Notes under the pieces: model-generated
What the model saw: only the letters and a program-made list of their open reading frames with translations
Databases searched by the model: none
What the model was told of the DNA's origin: nothing
Assembly (NCBI RefSeq): GCF_000346465.2
Contig: NC_034009.1
Location: 10,396,186 to 10,460,185 of the forward strand
DNA length: 64,000 nucleotides
Direction: 5' to 3'
Source of the DNA: Prunus persica
Lineage: Eukaryota; Streptophyta; Magnoliopsida; Rosales; Rosaceae
In this document: positions 1-11,074 of the stretch, piece after piece
Layout of the letters: every line of letters begins with the position of its first letter
Numbering within the stretch: the first letter of the stretch is position 1
Program-made: the position numbers and the translations under genes

Positions 1-861
1 TTGAATTTTGCAGCTTGTGTTGTGGCACAGCAAAGAGGACGCAAAGAGAAGGGGATTTCACCATTAGCAGGTATTTTTCTTCCTTGACAATTTGATGTAA
101 ATGAGATAATATCATGATGGGCAAATGAGAACCAGAGGTGTGCTCTGTTGGTATCTAAACTGGAATCAATAAATCTATGTTTCTCTCTCTACAGTGTATA
201 CACACACACATACGCTTCCTTTCCCAAGTTCTAGCCTTTTTATTCCCAAACAAATCTCACTCCATTCTCCCCTACCCTACCAATTCGGTCGAAAATATCA
301 TGAATGTTTTGCAGCTTAAATCTGGAGGATCACTATTGGAGAATGGATAAACATTACAAATCACATTCATATACTTAGTTCTAAGGGAAGACACAACAGC
401 TAGCTACTAACTCCCGATGCTGACTTTGTCAGCTCCTGTTATGACTGTAAGACAAATCCGTGTCTTTATCTGAGTTGTGGTCTTCTAATCACATCTGGTT
501 TGGAGGAGCTCTAATTGATCAGGAAGCTTTAATCCTAATACCAGCAGGATACTCAATCAAACAGTGCGTTTACATTGAGTTAATTCTGTATGGATTAAAA
601 ACATCCTATTCCTAAGCAAACAGAATCTATTCGAGTACTCCTTGATAGGTAAGGTACTGGAACAGATGCTTATAAATAAGGTCCCTTCCTATCGGCTAAA
701 ATACACTCATAACAGAAAACTCACCCCATCCAGAGATAGAGATAAAGAGCCGAGTAGGAGTAGGAGAAGAAGATCCTTATTCACAATGTCTGATCAAGGT
801 CAGTATTTGAGATTCGAAGACTTGAAAGAACTTACAATGACATGATTAAGTAGAGAATTTC
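1..861. other. 3' flank of the RDR1 locus, no confident gene
   Basis: AT-rich sequence beyond the RDR1 stop codon, with a short CA-repeat near 198-211. At about 670-680 there is a TATA-like TATAAATAAGG on the plus strand, followed at 786 by an ATG that opens only 19 codons before a stop at 841-843. This may be a truncated 5' gene end or chance. Nothing else is recognisable. Confidence 0.4.
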
Positions 862-1658
862 TCATAAGTGTTTGCTCCTCTTGATCTGTACGAGCTTGTC
901 AAACACACACCATGGAAAGCTTAGGAAATGATCTCTTTCCATTCCCTTGTTGCCGCAACCCCAGTAACGAGGATGATATGTAACATTATACCAAGCCGAT
1001 GCTTTCGCTGCATGTTCATCATTGATATCAGGGTTCGTATCGGACTGCATATCACTTCCCAGCTTCTCATCAAACCAGTTCCTAGCTTCCTTTTTCAATG
1101 CCTTTAGAGCGTAATGAATTGACTCCAAGTCGTTTTCCCCATTGAATCTTTTTGATACTGCAGTGATGCTCCCAGTTAGTATTTCTGCTTCAGTTTTGAA
1201 ACCATAGTCATCTATCAGGTTTCCAAGCTTGTAGTCATATTCCCTTTTGTAATTGATGGCATCTTTGACGTAGTTTTCAAATCCATCTACCCTGAGAACT
1301 TCAAAGCCACTTCCATAGTGAAGGCTTTAATCGTGGCCGAGTTTGAAGGTGAATCTGATGCAAGCTCAAGATCTTTCACCTGTCGGAAAAGCTGCCCAAT
1401 CACACGCTTTGACTCGTAGGTGGGTTTATCAACCTTTTCCATAAAATCAGGGTATTCATGGACACGAAGGTGGCTTGGCACTTTCACTACCACACCAGTT
1501 TTCGTAGAGTCGACAGCATGCGAGTTGAGATGGGCGAGCTCGATGCATGAAGCACTGTTAGCCTTCCAGTGCTCTCTGTCTGCAAGGACAATATGTGCAT
1601 TACAAATTATCCCCAAGTTGTCGTTCACTATGAAGTTGGTAAAGGATTCCTCAACCTC
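862..1658 (-). pseudogene. RDR1: RDR1 last exon (C-terminal domain), frameshifted
   Basis: This exon begins after a TTACAG acceptor with EVEESFTNFIVNDNLGIICNAH-type sequence and ends at a TGA at 862-864. It carries family-typical stretches (PDFMEKVDKPTYESK, ASAWYNVTYHPRYWG, DHFLSFPWCVFDKL). After the residues TMEVALKF at about 1292 the frame breaks: roughly 13 nt that encode a short acidic linker in known plant RDR1 proteins are missing, and the frame VDGFENYVKDA continues in a different phase. From there to the stop it stays open. The match to the RDR1 C-terminus is clear; the exact size of the deletion is inferred from the family. Confidence 0.85.
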
Positions 1659-1775
1659 CTGTAACAAACACAAGAGAACACCATGAATGAGGCAGAGACA
1701 AGATTCGACAAGCAAAGAAGTATATATGTTTCTAATATTATTGACTACATTTTAGTTGATGAATTTGAGAAATAC

Positions 1776-1924
1776 CTCCATTGTCATCATGATCCAATTT
1801 AATAGTCTGTGCTGGGGTATAATTCATGGGTCGAACTTGCAGAGGAGGAATTAGATCAGGGTCCCAACTGACAAAGTAAAAATCTCCATCTAAATCACTT
1901 CCCGAGCATTCATTGGGATGAGGT
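1776..1924 (-). pseudogene. RDR1: RDR1 catalytic exon with DLDGD motif
   Basis: A short exon whose translation begins PHPNECSGSDLDGDFYFVSWD, the right-hand RdRP catalytic loop; the aspartates of DLDGD coordinate metal ions. The upstream intron (1925-2033) has a GC rather than GT donor (AG|GCAAGT), and only this donor keeps the frame into PHPNECSG. The downstream donor is AG|GTATTT at 1775. At the 3' end of the exon the phase does not match the next exon: about 2 nt seem to be missing near 1786-1790, where the family reads D-[VM]-T-[IM]-E, so splicing to exon 4 would be out of frame. Confidence 0.8.
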
Positions 1925-2033
1925 CTGATACATTACAATGAAAGAAATATAGTCAGTACGTAAATAGTTTGAAGGCAGCAAATTATTGTCAAACAGATCT
2001 TAATCAACTAAAAGATTCGACAAAGTTACTTGC

Positions 2034-3518
2034 CTCTTTCCTTTCTGCGGGAAAACTACACAATCCATCATGTGGTGCAATGCCGGCACGTTCACAGCCT
2101 CAAGAACGCGAACATCCCCTGGGTGTAAACAGGGGTTTTTGGCAACCACTACTTTTCCCCTGACAATAAAATTGTCATCACTTGAAGTATCGCTCCTATT
2201 GCAACCAAAGATCTTCCGGCGGGAACATTGCACATATACTTGACCGTATTCCAATGTCCGGGTTTCATCTAGACATCCCATCAAGGATCTTCCATCTGGA
2301 ACAAATATCCGTGTCTTGGTCCGCAGTTCTACAAGCTTGGACGCACAGAATGCTTGTAGCATCAATGACAGAAATGGTTCTGCATCTGGCTTATAACCAC
2401 ACACAAGCATTTCCTTCAAAACGTTGGTGAAGACTCCCTGGAATATGATTTCAAGTGCTTCCTGCGCTCTTAACGGGTCAGACAAAACACCTTCCAGCTG
2501 TTTCAAAGCCTGTTTTTGCTTTTTCACAATAACATGATCGGAGACTCCGAGGGTGGACAGAAGGGTGATCACTTGACGGTTAAGGAAACAAGCTTGGTAC
2601 CTGCTCCATGCCAGAACATCGAGTGTTGCGTTGTTGGATTGGTACTTGCACATGCTATCTCGCAGCGCCAACTTCTTTGACAATGTAGGATCAACTGCCA
2701 CAACACCTTTATAGCCGCCGTATCGAATTTGAAAGGCAGACGGAGTAGTAATTTTGCCGCACTTGATTGCCACTCTTCCAGCAAACTCAGCAGATATCTT
2801 CCCAATTCCATCAGAGAAACAATATTTGACTCCACCTCTTTCAATTTCGACATCGGGAATGAGTTCGATTTCATCCCTATCAACATCAAAAGTCTTCCAG
2901 GAAGAGCTGAAAGCCTGACCTAACCTGGCAGCATATTTTGACGCATTTCTGATGTCACTAAAATCACCCATCCAGTTTCTGATGTCTTGTGCAGTCACCT
3001 CACTTGTTGATGCAAACATCCACACAGAATGCTCTCGCAGTTGACTCGCCGTATGGGCAAGAAACTCAAACTTCTTTTTTGACCAATGACCATGCCATTT
3101 CTTAGAGTAGAAAGTATCCTGTCATAAACTCCAGTTCTCCTTTCCTCTTCTGTAGAAGTTGTACAATTCGTAAGCGGGCATAAATCTCCTGAATGTATCA
3201 CACCCATGTCCTCGTCGACGAAAGAAACACGAAGAAAATTATCAACATGTTCAGAATAATTTCGTAAAACACGGTTGGATAGATTGGCCTCTGGACCACA
3301 GAAATAAACTTTAGTCGGTGTTACTTGAACCCTGTGCACATACACCATCCCATCATCTAAAGAAATAGCAGGCGACTGAGGAATTCGCTTGCATGCCATG
3401 TACTCTCTGTACTGCTCAGTAAGCCAACTCACAGGCTCATAGCAGCACCCTTTTAACCGAAACAGCTTGTCCAGGGCACATTCTATGTATTCAATTCTTA
3501 TTCTACTAGGATCAACTA
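2034..3518 (-). pseudogene. RDR1: RDR1 exon 2, 3' two-thirds
   Basis: Reading from 3518 downwards, the translation gives DKLFRLKGCCYEP, then SPAISLDDGMVYVHRVQVTP, NFLRVSFVDEDMG, WMGDFSDIRNASKYAARLGQ, FSDGIGKISAEFAG, QIRYGGYKGVVAVDP, GCLDETRTLEYGQVYVQ and VAKNPCLHPGDVRVLEAVNV. All are RDR1 core segments. The frame changes once near 3071-3080, in a run of six T on the plus strand: upstream ends ..NGMVIGQK, downstream resumes ..WMFASTSEVTAQD. The upstream end abuts the solo LTR target duplication AACTA (3514-3518). Confidence 0.88.
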
Positions 3519-3988
3519 TGTTTATACCGAAGTAAACGGCCTATTACCACCGAACACGTGGACAGGATCTATCCTGATCATGGAGCCCCTTCGGCATGCT
3601 CCCTACAGAAGCCATCTATCTTGGCCCTTTTACCATCAGACACGTGTCATGCTCACAACCCATGCCCGGAGTCCCACATCGGAAATATGAGCACAATGCA
3701 CACCTCCCAAGGTCTATATAAGGAGACCCATATCCCCAAAAGAGGGGGATCAGAACTAACGGTACGCAATCGTGTGATCTGTCAGTTAACTTTACTAAAT
3801 CCGTACTTACTTAAGCATCGGAGAGCCTTCGGCCGGTACCACACCGGTACCCCAAGGATTTACCGAACTTATCCTTTTGCAGGTACTTACCCTCCAGAGT
3901 GGACCACTTACCGAGGACAGTGACCTGCCGAAGGGATAATTTAACTAAGTTGACGAAATACGTACGAAACCACTTTTTCGCATCAACA
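3519..3988 (+). mobile_element. Solo LTR of a retrotransposon inside RDR1 exon 2
   Basis: A 470-bp block starts TGTTTATACC and ends GCATCAACA, so its termini form TGTT...AACA. It is flanked by the 5-bp direct repeat AACTA at 3514-3518 and 3989-3993. A TATA box (TCTATATAAGG, about 3713-3723) lies on the plus strand, so the LTR is oriented opposite to RDR1. No internal retrotransposon sequence is present, as expected after LTR-LTR recombination. Deleting the block plus one AACTA joins ..FYELV to DPSRIRIEYIECALDKLF in frame, which shows that it landed in coding sequence. Confidence 0.88.
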
Positions 3989-4133
3989 AACTAGCTCATA
4001 AAAATTGACATCAAGTGCTTTCCCAGGAACACATCCATGCTGAACCAAGGAATTTATCTTAAACAGGATTTTGTATGACAAGTTAATGCCCATGGGTGGA
4101 CCTACAATAGGAACAAGTTGTATGACAAGTTAA
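3989..4133 (-). pseudogene. RDR1: RDR1 exon 2 fragment between the two insertions
   Basis: This 145-bp stretch encodes PPMGINLSYKILFKINSLVQ, then HGCVPGKALDVNFYELV on the minus strand, which continues the reading frame from 17272-17527. It holds one and a third copies of a 47-bp direct repeat (4071-4117, and 4118-4133 continued at 17275-17305 beyond the CACTA element). The repeat adds a length that is not a multiple of three. The segment is bounded by the LTR target site on one side and the CACTA target site TAA (4131-4133) on the other. Confidence 0.85.
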
Positions 4134-5660
4134 CACTGCTACAAAAAAGCAAAAAGACGACGGTAAATCACCGTCGTGTATTCGATTTTTCAATGGTCGT
4201 GGAATCCACCGTCATCTTTTCCCTCATATACCACAACGCTAAATAACCGTCGTTGTTAAAATATACACCGTCATCAACAAATACAAAACGACGTCTTTGT
4301 ACTGCAAAAAGATCTAAAAAAGCAGTCGAGGATGAGAATAGATGACCAACTCTCTAACAAAACCGTCGTTAAAAAGGAAAAATATGACACATATTAAGAG
4401 AACAAGGCCGCAAGATAGACATACAACGACGGAAATAAAAAAACGACGCCGTTAAATATCATTTTCACGACAATAAAAAATTTGACGTCTTTAAATACAT
4501 TAGAAGACGACGTTATTGATACCTACTACGTCGCATATATAAAAACAGCCGTCGTAAAATTAATTTTCCACTTCGATTTTTTGATAAAAGATGACGTGGA
4601 AATAGTTGTCAGTGTCATTATTTACGACGTATGTATTTATTGAGTAGACGTTGAAAAATGAAACAACGTCGGTTACAAATATATGAGAATCGTATTACAA
4701 AATTTATACGTCATATTTTCAGAAACAAACAACGACGATAAATATTAGACGTTGTTAAATAAAACGACGTCGGAAAACAATAAAAACAGACGTGTTTAGT
4801 CTGCTAAAGTTCTAGAAAATAGTCGAGGATGAGAATAGACGACCAACTCAAACAAATCACCGTCGTTAAAAAGGAAAAATATGACACGTGTTAAAAGAAA
4901 AAGGCCGCAAGATATACATACAACGACGACAACTAAAATTTTACGCCGTTAAATATAATTTACACGACAAGAAAAAATATGACGTCTTTAAATACATGAG
5001 AAGACGACGTTATTGAAATATACTACGTCTCTTATTTACAAACAACCGTCGTGAAATAAATTTTCCACTTCGATTTTTCTAAAAAAGATGACGTGGAAAT
5101 AGTTGTCAGTGTCATTATTTACGACGTATGTATTTATACAGTTGACGTTGAAATGCGAAACAACATCGGTGGCATTTATATAGTCGACGTTGTATTTATA
5201 TCTATCATCATTACTCACGACGCACTTAATAATATAGACGACGTTGAACTTCTAAACAACGTCGGGTCCAAATAAATGAGAGCCGTATTACAGAACATAT
5301 AGACGGCGTTGATTATGATGAGAGCCGTATTACAAATAACGTCGTTTAATTGTTATTAGACGGCGGTTATAATGAATTTCCGTCGGAATTCATTTCGTTC
5401 CTCTTCGTTTATAAAAGAACTTGCGACGTGGAAAATATATGATGACGTCGTATTTTTTAACGTTCAGATTATATATCTCGTTTTTTAGACGTCGGTATTA
5501 TGGGATTGAAGTCGTGTTATTTTGAATTACATGGCGGTTCTTAATCCTTCCTCGACGTGATATCCTGAATAATTGCTTCACAATTGCGTCGTGGTTCTTC
5601 ATTGTTACGTTGCTTTAAGACGTCGGTAAATATGCTGAATAACTGGTTCACAATAACGTC
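4134..5660. repeat. CACTA-1 left subterminal repeat region with ~497-bp tandem duplication
   Basis: Dense short motifs (ACGACGG, GACGTC, CCGTCGT, ACGTCG) recur every 15-40 bp. On top of these the block from about 4325 to 4821 is repeated at about 4822 to 5290: GTCGAGGATGAGAATAG occurs at 4325 and 4822, and the segment around TTCCACTTCGATTTTT at about 4567 and 5064, a 497-bp period. The same double block is present in CACTA-2, CACTA-3 and CACTA-4. Subterminal repeats of CACTA elements are usually transposase or TNPA binding sites; that role is inferred here. Confidence 0.8.
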
Positions 5661-5745
5661 GTGTTTTATTTGAACGTAGAAAGTGAAGAAATCACATTAC
5701 AATATATCACAAAATTAATGTCATACACTGCCAATTACATAAGCA

Positions 5746-8700
5746 TCATTCAATCCATATATCTTCACACCCATCTCGAATATTTTGACCGCCTAACTCA
5801 CCCACCAGTTCATCAAATGTGTCAACATTTGGCATCCCTCTAGTAAATGGCTCACACTCAATTATCACATCACCTAAGACTTCATCACCAATAACATCAT
5901 TATATTCTCTATTAGGCATTGATAACACTACCGACCAACCACGATGCATCGGGTCGTCAACAAAAAATATTTGTTTGACTTGAGAAGCCAAAATAAATTG
6001 GTCATTCCTATGTCCAATTTTACTCAAATCTACAAGGGTAAATCCAAGTTCGTCGACTACAAGACCAGAACTATCTATCCAATCACACCTAAAGACTGGG
6101 ATTGTAAACTTTTGGTAGTCAAGGTCCCAAATTTCTTGAATGACACCATAGAAACCCATATTTGAGAGAATTGAGTTTTTATCCTTGGCACTAGCAACTT
6201 GCATGGTATGTGCAAGTAAATAAACTCCACTATTTTGAGTTGTCCGCACATCATCTTGTGCCTTGATATTGAATTTAATACCTTTAATAAGATAGCTCCT
6301 ATATAATGGCACTGACATGTTTGGACCAGCTGCTAGCCACCTTAAATTTTCTGATACGCCATGATTGTCTTCCTCAAGTTCACTTTGAACCTGCAAATTA
6401 ATCATATCTTAATTCAATCTAACATATAAATAAGAAGAAAATTAAAAGAGAAATATGTTATTCAACAATATATACCTTGAAGCGTAGCCATTGAATGAAA
6501 GTGCTATTGTGCTTATCCTGCAGCCACTTTGTTCTCTTTCTAAATTTTGGATAAGCAGTCTTGATGTGAATCATATGTTGCCTACATGACACGAAAAATT
6601 CAAGCATTACGGTCCTAAATATAGAAGATAAACATAAGAAATAATTTAAAATGGAAACTTAAAGAATAAAGCTCATACGTACTCGATATAAGGTAGGACT
6701 TCCTCCGTATTCTCCAAGACATATAGATGTGCTTGATTCAACAGGTCCTGATCAACTACGCTCACTGTGCAACCTGATAATGGCTTTGAAAGTCCCATCT
6801 TTTGGCTTGAAGGCACTCCAACTGTACTAACATCAGATAAATGCTGAGTACAACACTCTACCGCTTCTTCAGCTATAAACCGCTCAGCAATGCAATCTTC
6901 GGGACGAGTACGATTCTGAACATACCCCTTCAGCACTTTCATATATCTTTCAAACGGATACATCCACCTAAAATATACTGGCCCACATAGGCGAACTTCT
7001 CTGACAAGATGTACTACTAGATGAACCATGATATCAAAGAATGAAGGGGGAAAGTACTTCTCAAGCAAACACAGAGTAACTACTACATCTTCTTCCAACT
7101 TATCTAGCTTGGAAACATCAACAGTCTTTGCACATATAGCATTGAAGAAGAAGCACAAACGAGTTATTGCATACCTTGCAGGCTTCTCCAAAACAGAACG
7201 AATTGCCACAGGGAGCAATTGTTGCATTAAGGTATGACAATCATGTGATTTAAGGCCAAGAAGTCTTGAATCTTGTAAAGATACAAGATTTTTAATATTT
7301 GAAGAATAACCTTCAGGGACCTTCATACCATAGAAAGAATTGCAAACCTCTCTCTTCTCTGCTCTTGACAAATTCCAAGGCCCAGGAGACAAACGAGTAC
7401 GTCTTTCTCCATACTCGGGTTGCAAATCAGTTTTGACCCCCATGTTCAATAAATCTAATCGAGCAGCAATCCCATCTTTATTTTTTCCAGGGATCTCCAG
7501 CAATGTACCAATGATACTATCGCAAACATTCTTCTCAATGTGCATAACATCTAGGGCATGCCTCACAGGAAGGTATTTCCAATACTCGAGATCAAAGAAT
7601 ATTGATTTCTTCTTCCAACAAACTCTGTCACCATTTTCAACCATATGCAGCACTTCTTCTCCGGTTAATGGCTCGGGAGGTATGCCATATTCAGGTTTCC
7701 CATTAAAAGCTGCACGTTGCCTCCTATATGGATGATTGATTGGTAACCATTTTCTATGCCCAATGTAACAAATTTTGTGGCCATTTTTCAACCTGTGACT
7801 AGGTGTATCATCGCCGCATATTGGACAAGCTTTATATCCTTTAACAACACAACCAGATAAGTTTCCATAGGCGGGGAAATCATTAATTGTCCACATTAAT
7901 GCAGCTCTGAGTGTAAAGTATTCTCCATTATGTGCATCATACACTCCTCTAATCCCAACCCACAAGGATTTTAAATCATCAATCAAAGGCTCCAAGTAGA
8001 CGTCTATATCATTTCCGGGTTGTTTAGGACCGGAAATCAATAAGGTTAACATCATGAACTTTCGTTTCATGCACAGCCATGGAGGGAGATTATATGTAAC
8101 TAAGATAACCGGCCAACAACTATATCTGCTACTTAGAGAACTGTGGGGATTGAATCCATCAGATGAAAGAGCCAATCTCAAGTTTCTCGGCTCATTACCA
8201 AACTCAGGCCATTTATCATCAAGAAGTTTCCAAGACGGGGAATCCGCCGGATGAGACATCTGACCGTCAATTGATTTTCTAGCAGCATGCCACCAAGTCA
8301 AACTCTTAGCTGTCTCATGTGATTGAAACATCCTTTTAAACCTTGGAATTGGGGGAAAATACCACACCACCTTCGCTGGCACACCCTCTTTCAAGATTGA
8401 ATCTTTGCCTTCCTTCCACCTTGAGATACCACAAGTAGGACAATTAGTTGAATCCTCATACTCCTTCCTATACAAGATGCAATCATTGGGGCATGCGTGC
8501 ATTTTCTCATAACTCAGCCCCAATGCACACAAAGTCTTTTTAGCCTCATACATGGAGGTTGGTATTGTATTTCCTTCTGGAAGCAAATCGCCTTGAAGTA
8601 TCAATAATTCTGTAAAACAGACATCACTCATCCCATGTTTTGCCTTCAAATTATACAACTTCACTAATGCCGATAACTTCGTGTACTTTCTACAACCAGG

Positions 8701-9096
8701 GTACACTGGTTGATCTCCATCCCCAATCACATTGGCAAACTCATACGGATCCGAACCAAAATCACCAAAATCATTATCATCCATATCAATTTCTTCAGAC
8801 ACAAAACTGTACCTACTATGGCCATCATCTTCTTCAACATTTCTACTAGCATTAGTAGTTGCTTCCCAAGGTTCTCCGTGAAATGTCCAATTCTTATAGC
8901 TTTGGTCAATTCCATTAAAGTATAAGTGATCCCTTATAATTCCAACCCCAAACAACTTCAAATTAACACATTTAACACATGGACAACGGATATGTGTTGT
9001 AGTTAGAAGATTTTCTACAGCAAAGTTCAAAAATGCTTCCACCCCAAATTCATATGCCTTCGATCTTCTATCCGAGTGCATCCATGACTTATCCAT
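5746..9096 (-). CDS. TNP2-type CACTA transposase (CACTA-1), intact
   Basis: Three exons on the minus strand: 6683-9096, 6476-6581 and 5746-6390, with GT-AG introns that keep the frame and give 1054 residues. The ATG at 9094-9096 starts MDKSWMHSDRRSKAYEFG, the usual start of the transposase-associated domain (about residues 1-75, with cysteine pairs CPCVKC). The transposase_21 core follows, with SSDGFNP near residue 312, YSCWPVILVTYNLPPWLCMK, WTINDFPAYGNLSG, CPICGDD and DVMHIEKN near 518. Then come the DUF4218-like FFDIMVHLVVHLVREV...WMYPFERYM segment and, in the last exon, DUF4216 (NSGVYLLA, FYGVIQEIW, VKQIFFVDDP). It should bind the termini and cut in the nucleus. There is no internal stop. 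Confidence 0.92.
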
Positions 9097-9179
9097 CTCC
9101 GACACTATAACCTATTATCTATAATAAAGTGAAAATACAGGCAATGACCATCACTATAGCAGATTATACAATGATCTAA

Positions 9180-9480
9180 TCGCAAGTAATACACAACAGA
9201 GACGACGGGTTTTAAACAAAAACAGACATATTTGGCATATATAGACGACGGATTTTCAACAGACGTCGTCTATTATAAGTAATACAAACGACGGTTTATG
9301 AAAAAACCGTCGTGTATAAGTAATACAACGACGGTAGTTTAAAAAAACCGTCGTGTAATCGTCGTCGTATGCCTTGAAATTCGTCGTGTCTCAGTTTATT
9401 TTCAAGAACACAAAACCCATTAAGAACACAACATATATATGAAACCAAGCAAGAAACCAACATATACATGAAACCAAGCA
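9180..9480. repeat. Clustered perfect ACGACGG/CCGTCGT hairpins
   Basis: Immediately upstream of the transposase start are several back-to-back inverted repeats, each about 25-35 bp, built from ACGACGGTTTT and AAAACCGTCGT arms (for example 9288-9314 and 9327-9356). The same array is at 41205-41330 in CACTA-2 and 54490-54620 in CACTA-3. The position suggests promoter-proximal binding sites or small-RNA hairpins; this is inference. Confidence 0.7.
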
Positions 9481-11074
9481 TGAAAACATAGGGTGATTAA
9501 AAGATACGACAAAATTAAATCCATTCCCAATTCAACATAACAGATAATGTAATCCATGAACCCATTATAATGTAATCCATGAACCCATTAAACAGAAAAT
9601 CCATGAACCCATACCTATAAGCACATTATTAACAGATCGCAAAGCATACACATAAAACCCTTTAACAAAACAACCTAATATCATTCAATGAATTTACAAG
9701 GGGAAGATAGGGTTTGTACTTACAGGTTGGACGAGCTCACAGATTCGACGGAGCCTGGAGAGTGCAACTTTTAATTAGAGCAGAAGTGAGAGAGTGAAAT
9801 GTTATGTCGCGCGAAATCTGAAAATTTTAGGTTTCAGGGTTCGAAGTATAAGAATAAGAGCCAAATCTAAAAAAATTTAGGTCGCGCGAAAATTTTTAGA
9901 GTTCGCGCGTTTTAAAACGTCGAAAGAAAAACCAAGGCGAAAGTTCTACACGTACCGACGTAAATTTAATATTCCACGACGGAAAGTTCATTTTTCGGAT
10001 TAAGAACGTAAGGCCGTTCATTTTGAAGCTTCATTTTTCGGATTAATTTTAAATTTATTTTGAATTTTTTATATAACGACGACTGAAAAACCACGTCGGT
10101 GTTAAGAAATTAAAGACGTTGTAAATTATATAAACCGACTTACATATTAAAATGACGTCGTTTAAAGCGTAAACCATGTCGTATGTTTTTCTGTACGACG
10201 TAAAATATGTATTCCACGACGCAACCACCGTCGTTAAAAATTAATACCCTAAACCCATAAAACTAAATTATACAATTTAAAAAATTAAGTTTATAAAAGG
10301 TTTTATGGTTTTAAAGCCTAACATATACCCTAGACTACCCAAAAATTATACTTTAAAAATAAACCCCAATAAATAACAACCCTAATCTCTAAACCCTAGA
10401 CTCTAAACCCTAAACCATAAAACTAGAAGTGATTTTATGACTCATCAAAACAATTTTGTTTTGGATGGTCATTTTAAATTTTTGTTATTCAAAATGAATT
10501 TTTTCAAGGTTTATGTGGAAGAAAATATATCAATGACTTCATAGGAGTTGACTTTTCAATTTTCTGATTTATTTTAAATTTATTTTGAATATTTTGATAT
10601 AAAAATAATAAAATATTCTTACCACAACAACAAACCACGTCGGTGTTAATAAATTGTAGACGTTGTAAATTGTAATAGACTACTAAGTCGTTAAAATGAC
10701 GTCGTTAAAATGAGAAACCATGGCGGCTATTTAACTATACGACGTAAAATATATATATCAACGACTTAACCGCTGTCGTTACATAAACGTCGTCGATGAT
10801 ACCCTGAACCCTTAAGAAATTGAAGATGTTGTAAACCATAAACGACTCAATTGTTCAAAGAACGTCTTCTAACTATATTTTTACGTCGTATTTGTTTAAA
10901 ACACGAAACAACAAAATACGACGGTTTGTGACTTTATTAGGTCGTTGGAAAAGTATTACACGTCGGTTAAGCAATTTGTATGTTTGTTTTTTTTTTAATT
11001 TAAGAAAACCTCAACAAATTTTTACATTACATATTATAGAGAAAATTTGTACATTATACATAAATATCAAGTGT
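9481..11074. other. CACTA-1 central non-coding region between the two genes
   Basis: This region holds the 5' flank of the transposase gene (9481-9960), then AT-rich DNA with ACGACG motifs. It includes a cluster of degenerate AAACCCTA-like units at about 10375-10425 and a segment with long A/T runs (10480-10620) that is present as about three tandem copies in CACTA-2. No open frame of note; I see no gene here. Confidence 0.6.

Noticed and set aside
4134..5660. Regularly spaced short repeats reminiscent of a CRISPR array
   Set aside because: Repeats are 5-8 bp, in both orientations and at irregular spacing, inside a CACTA end in a plant genome; no cas genes.
10375..10425. Telomere-like AAACCCTA units (also 38890-38935, 39520-39560, 40145-40185, 53430-53465)
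   Set aside because: Only a few degenerate units, always in the same place within family-1 elements, so part of the transposon rather than interstitial telomere DNA.
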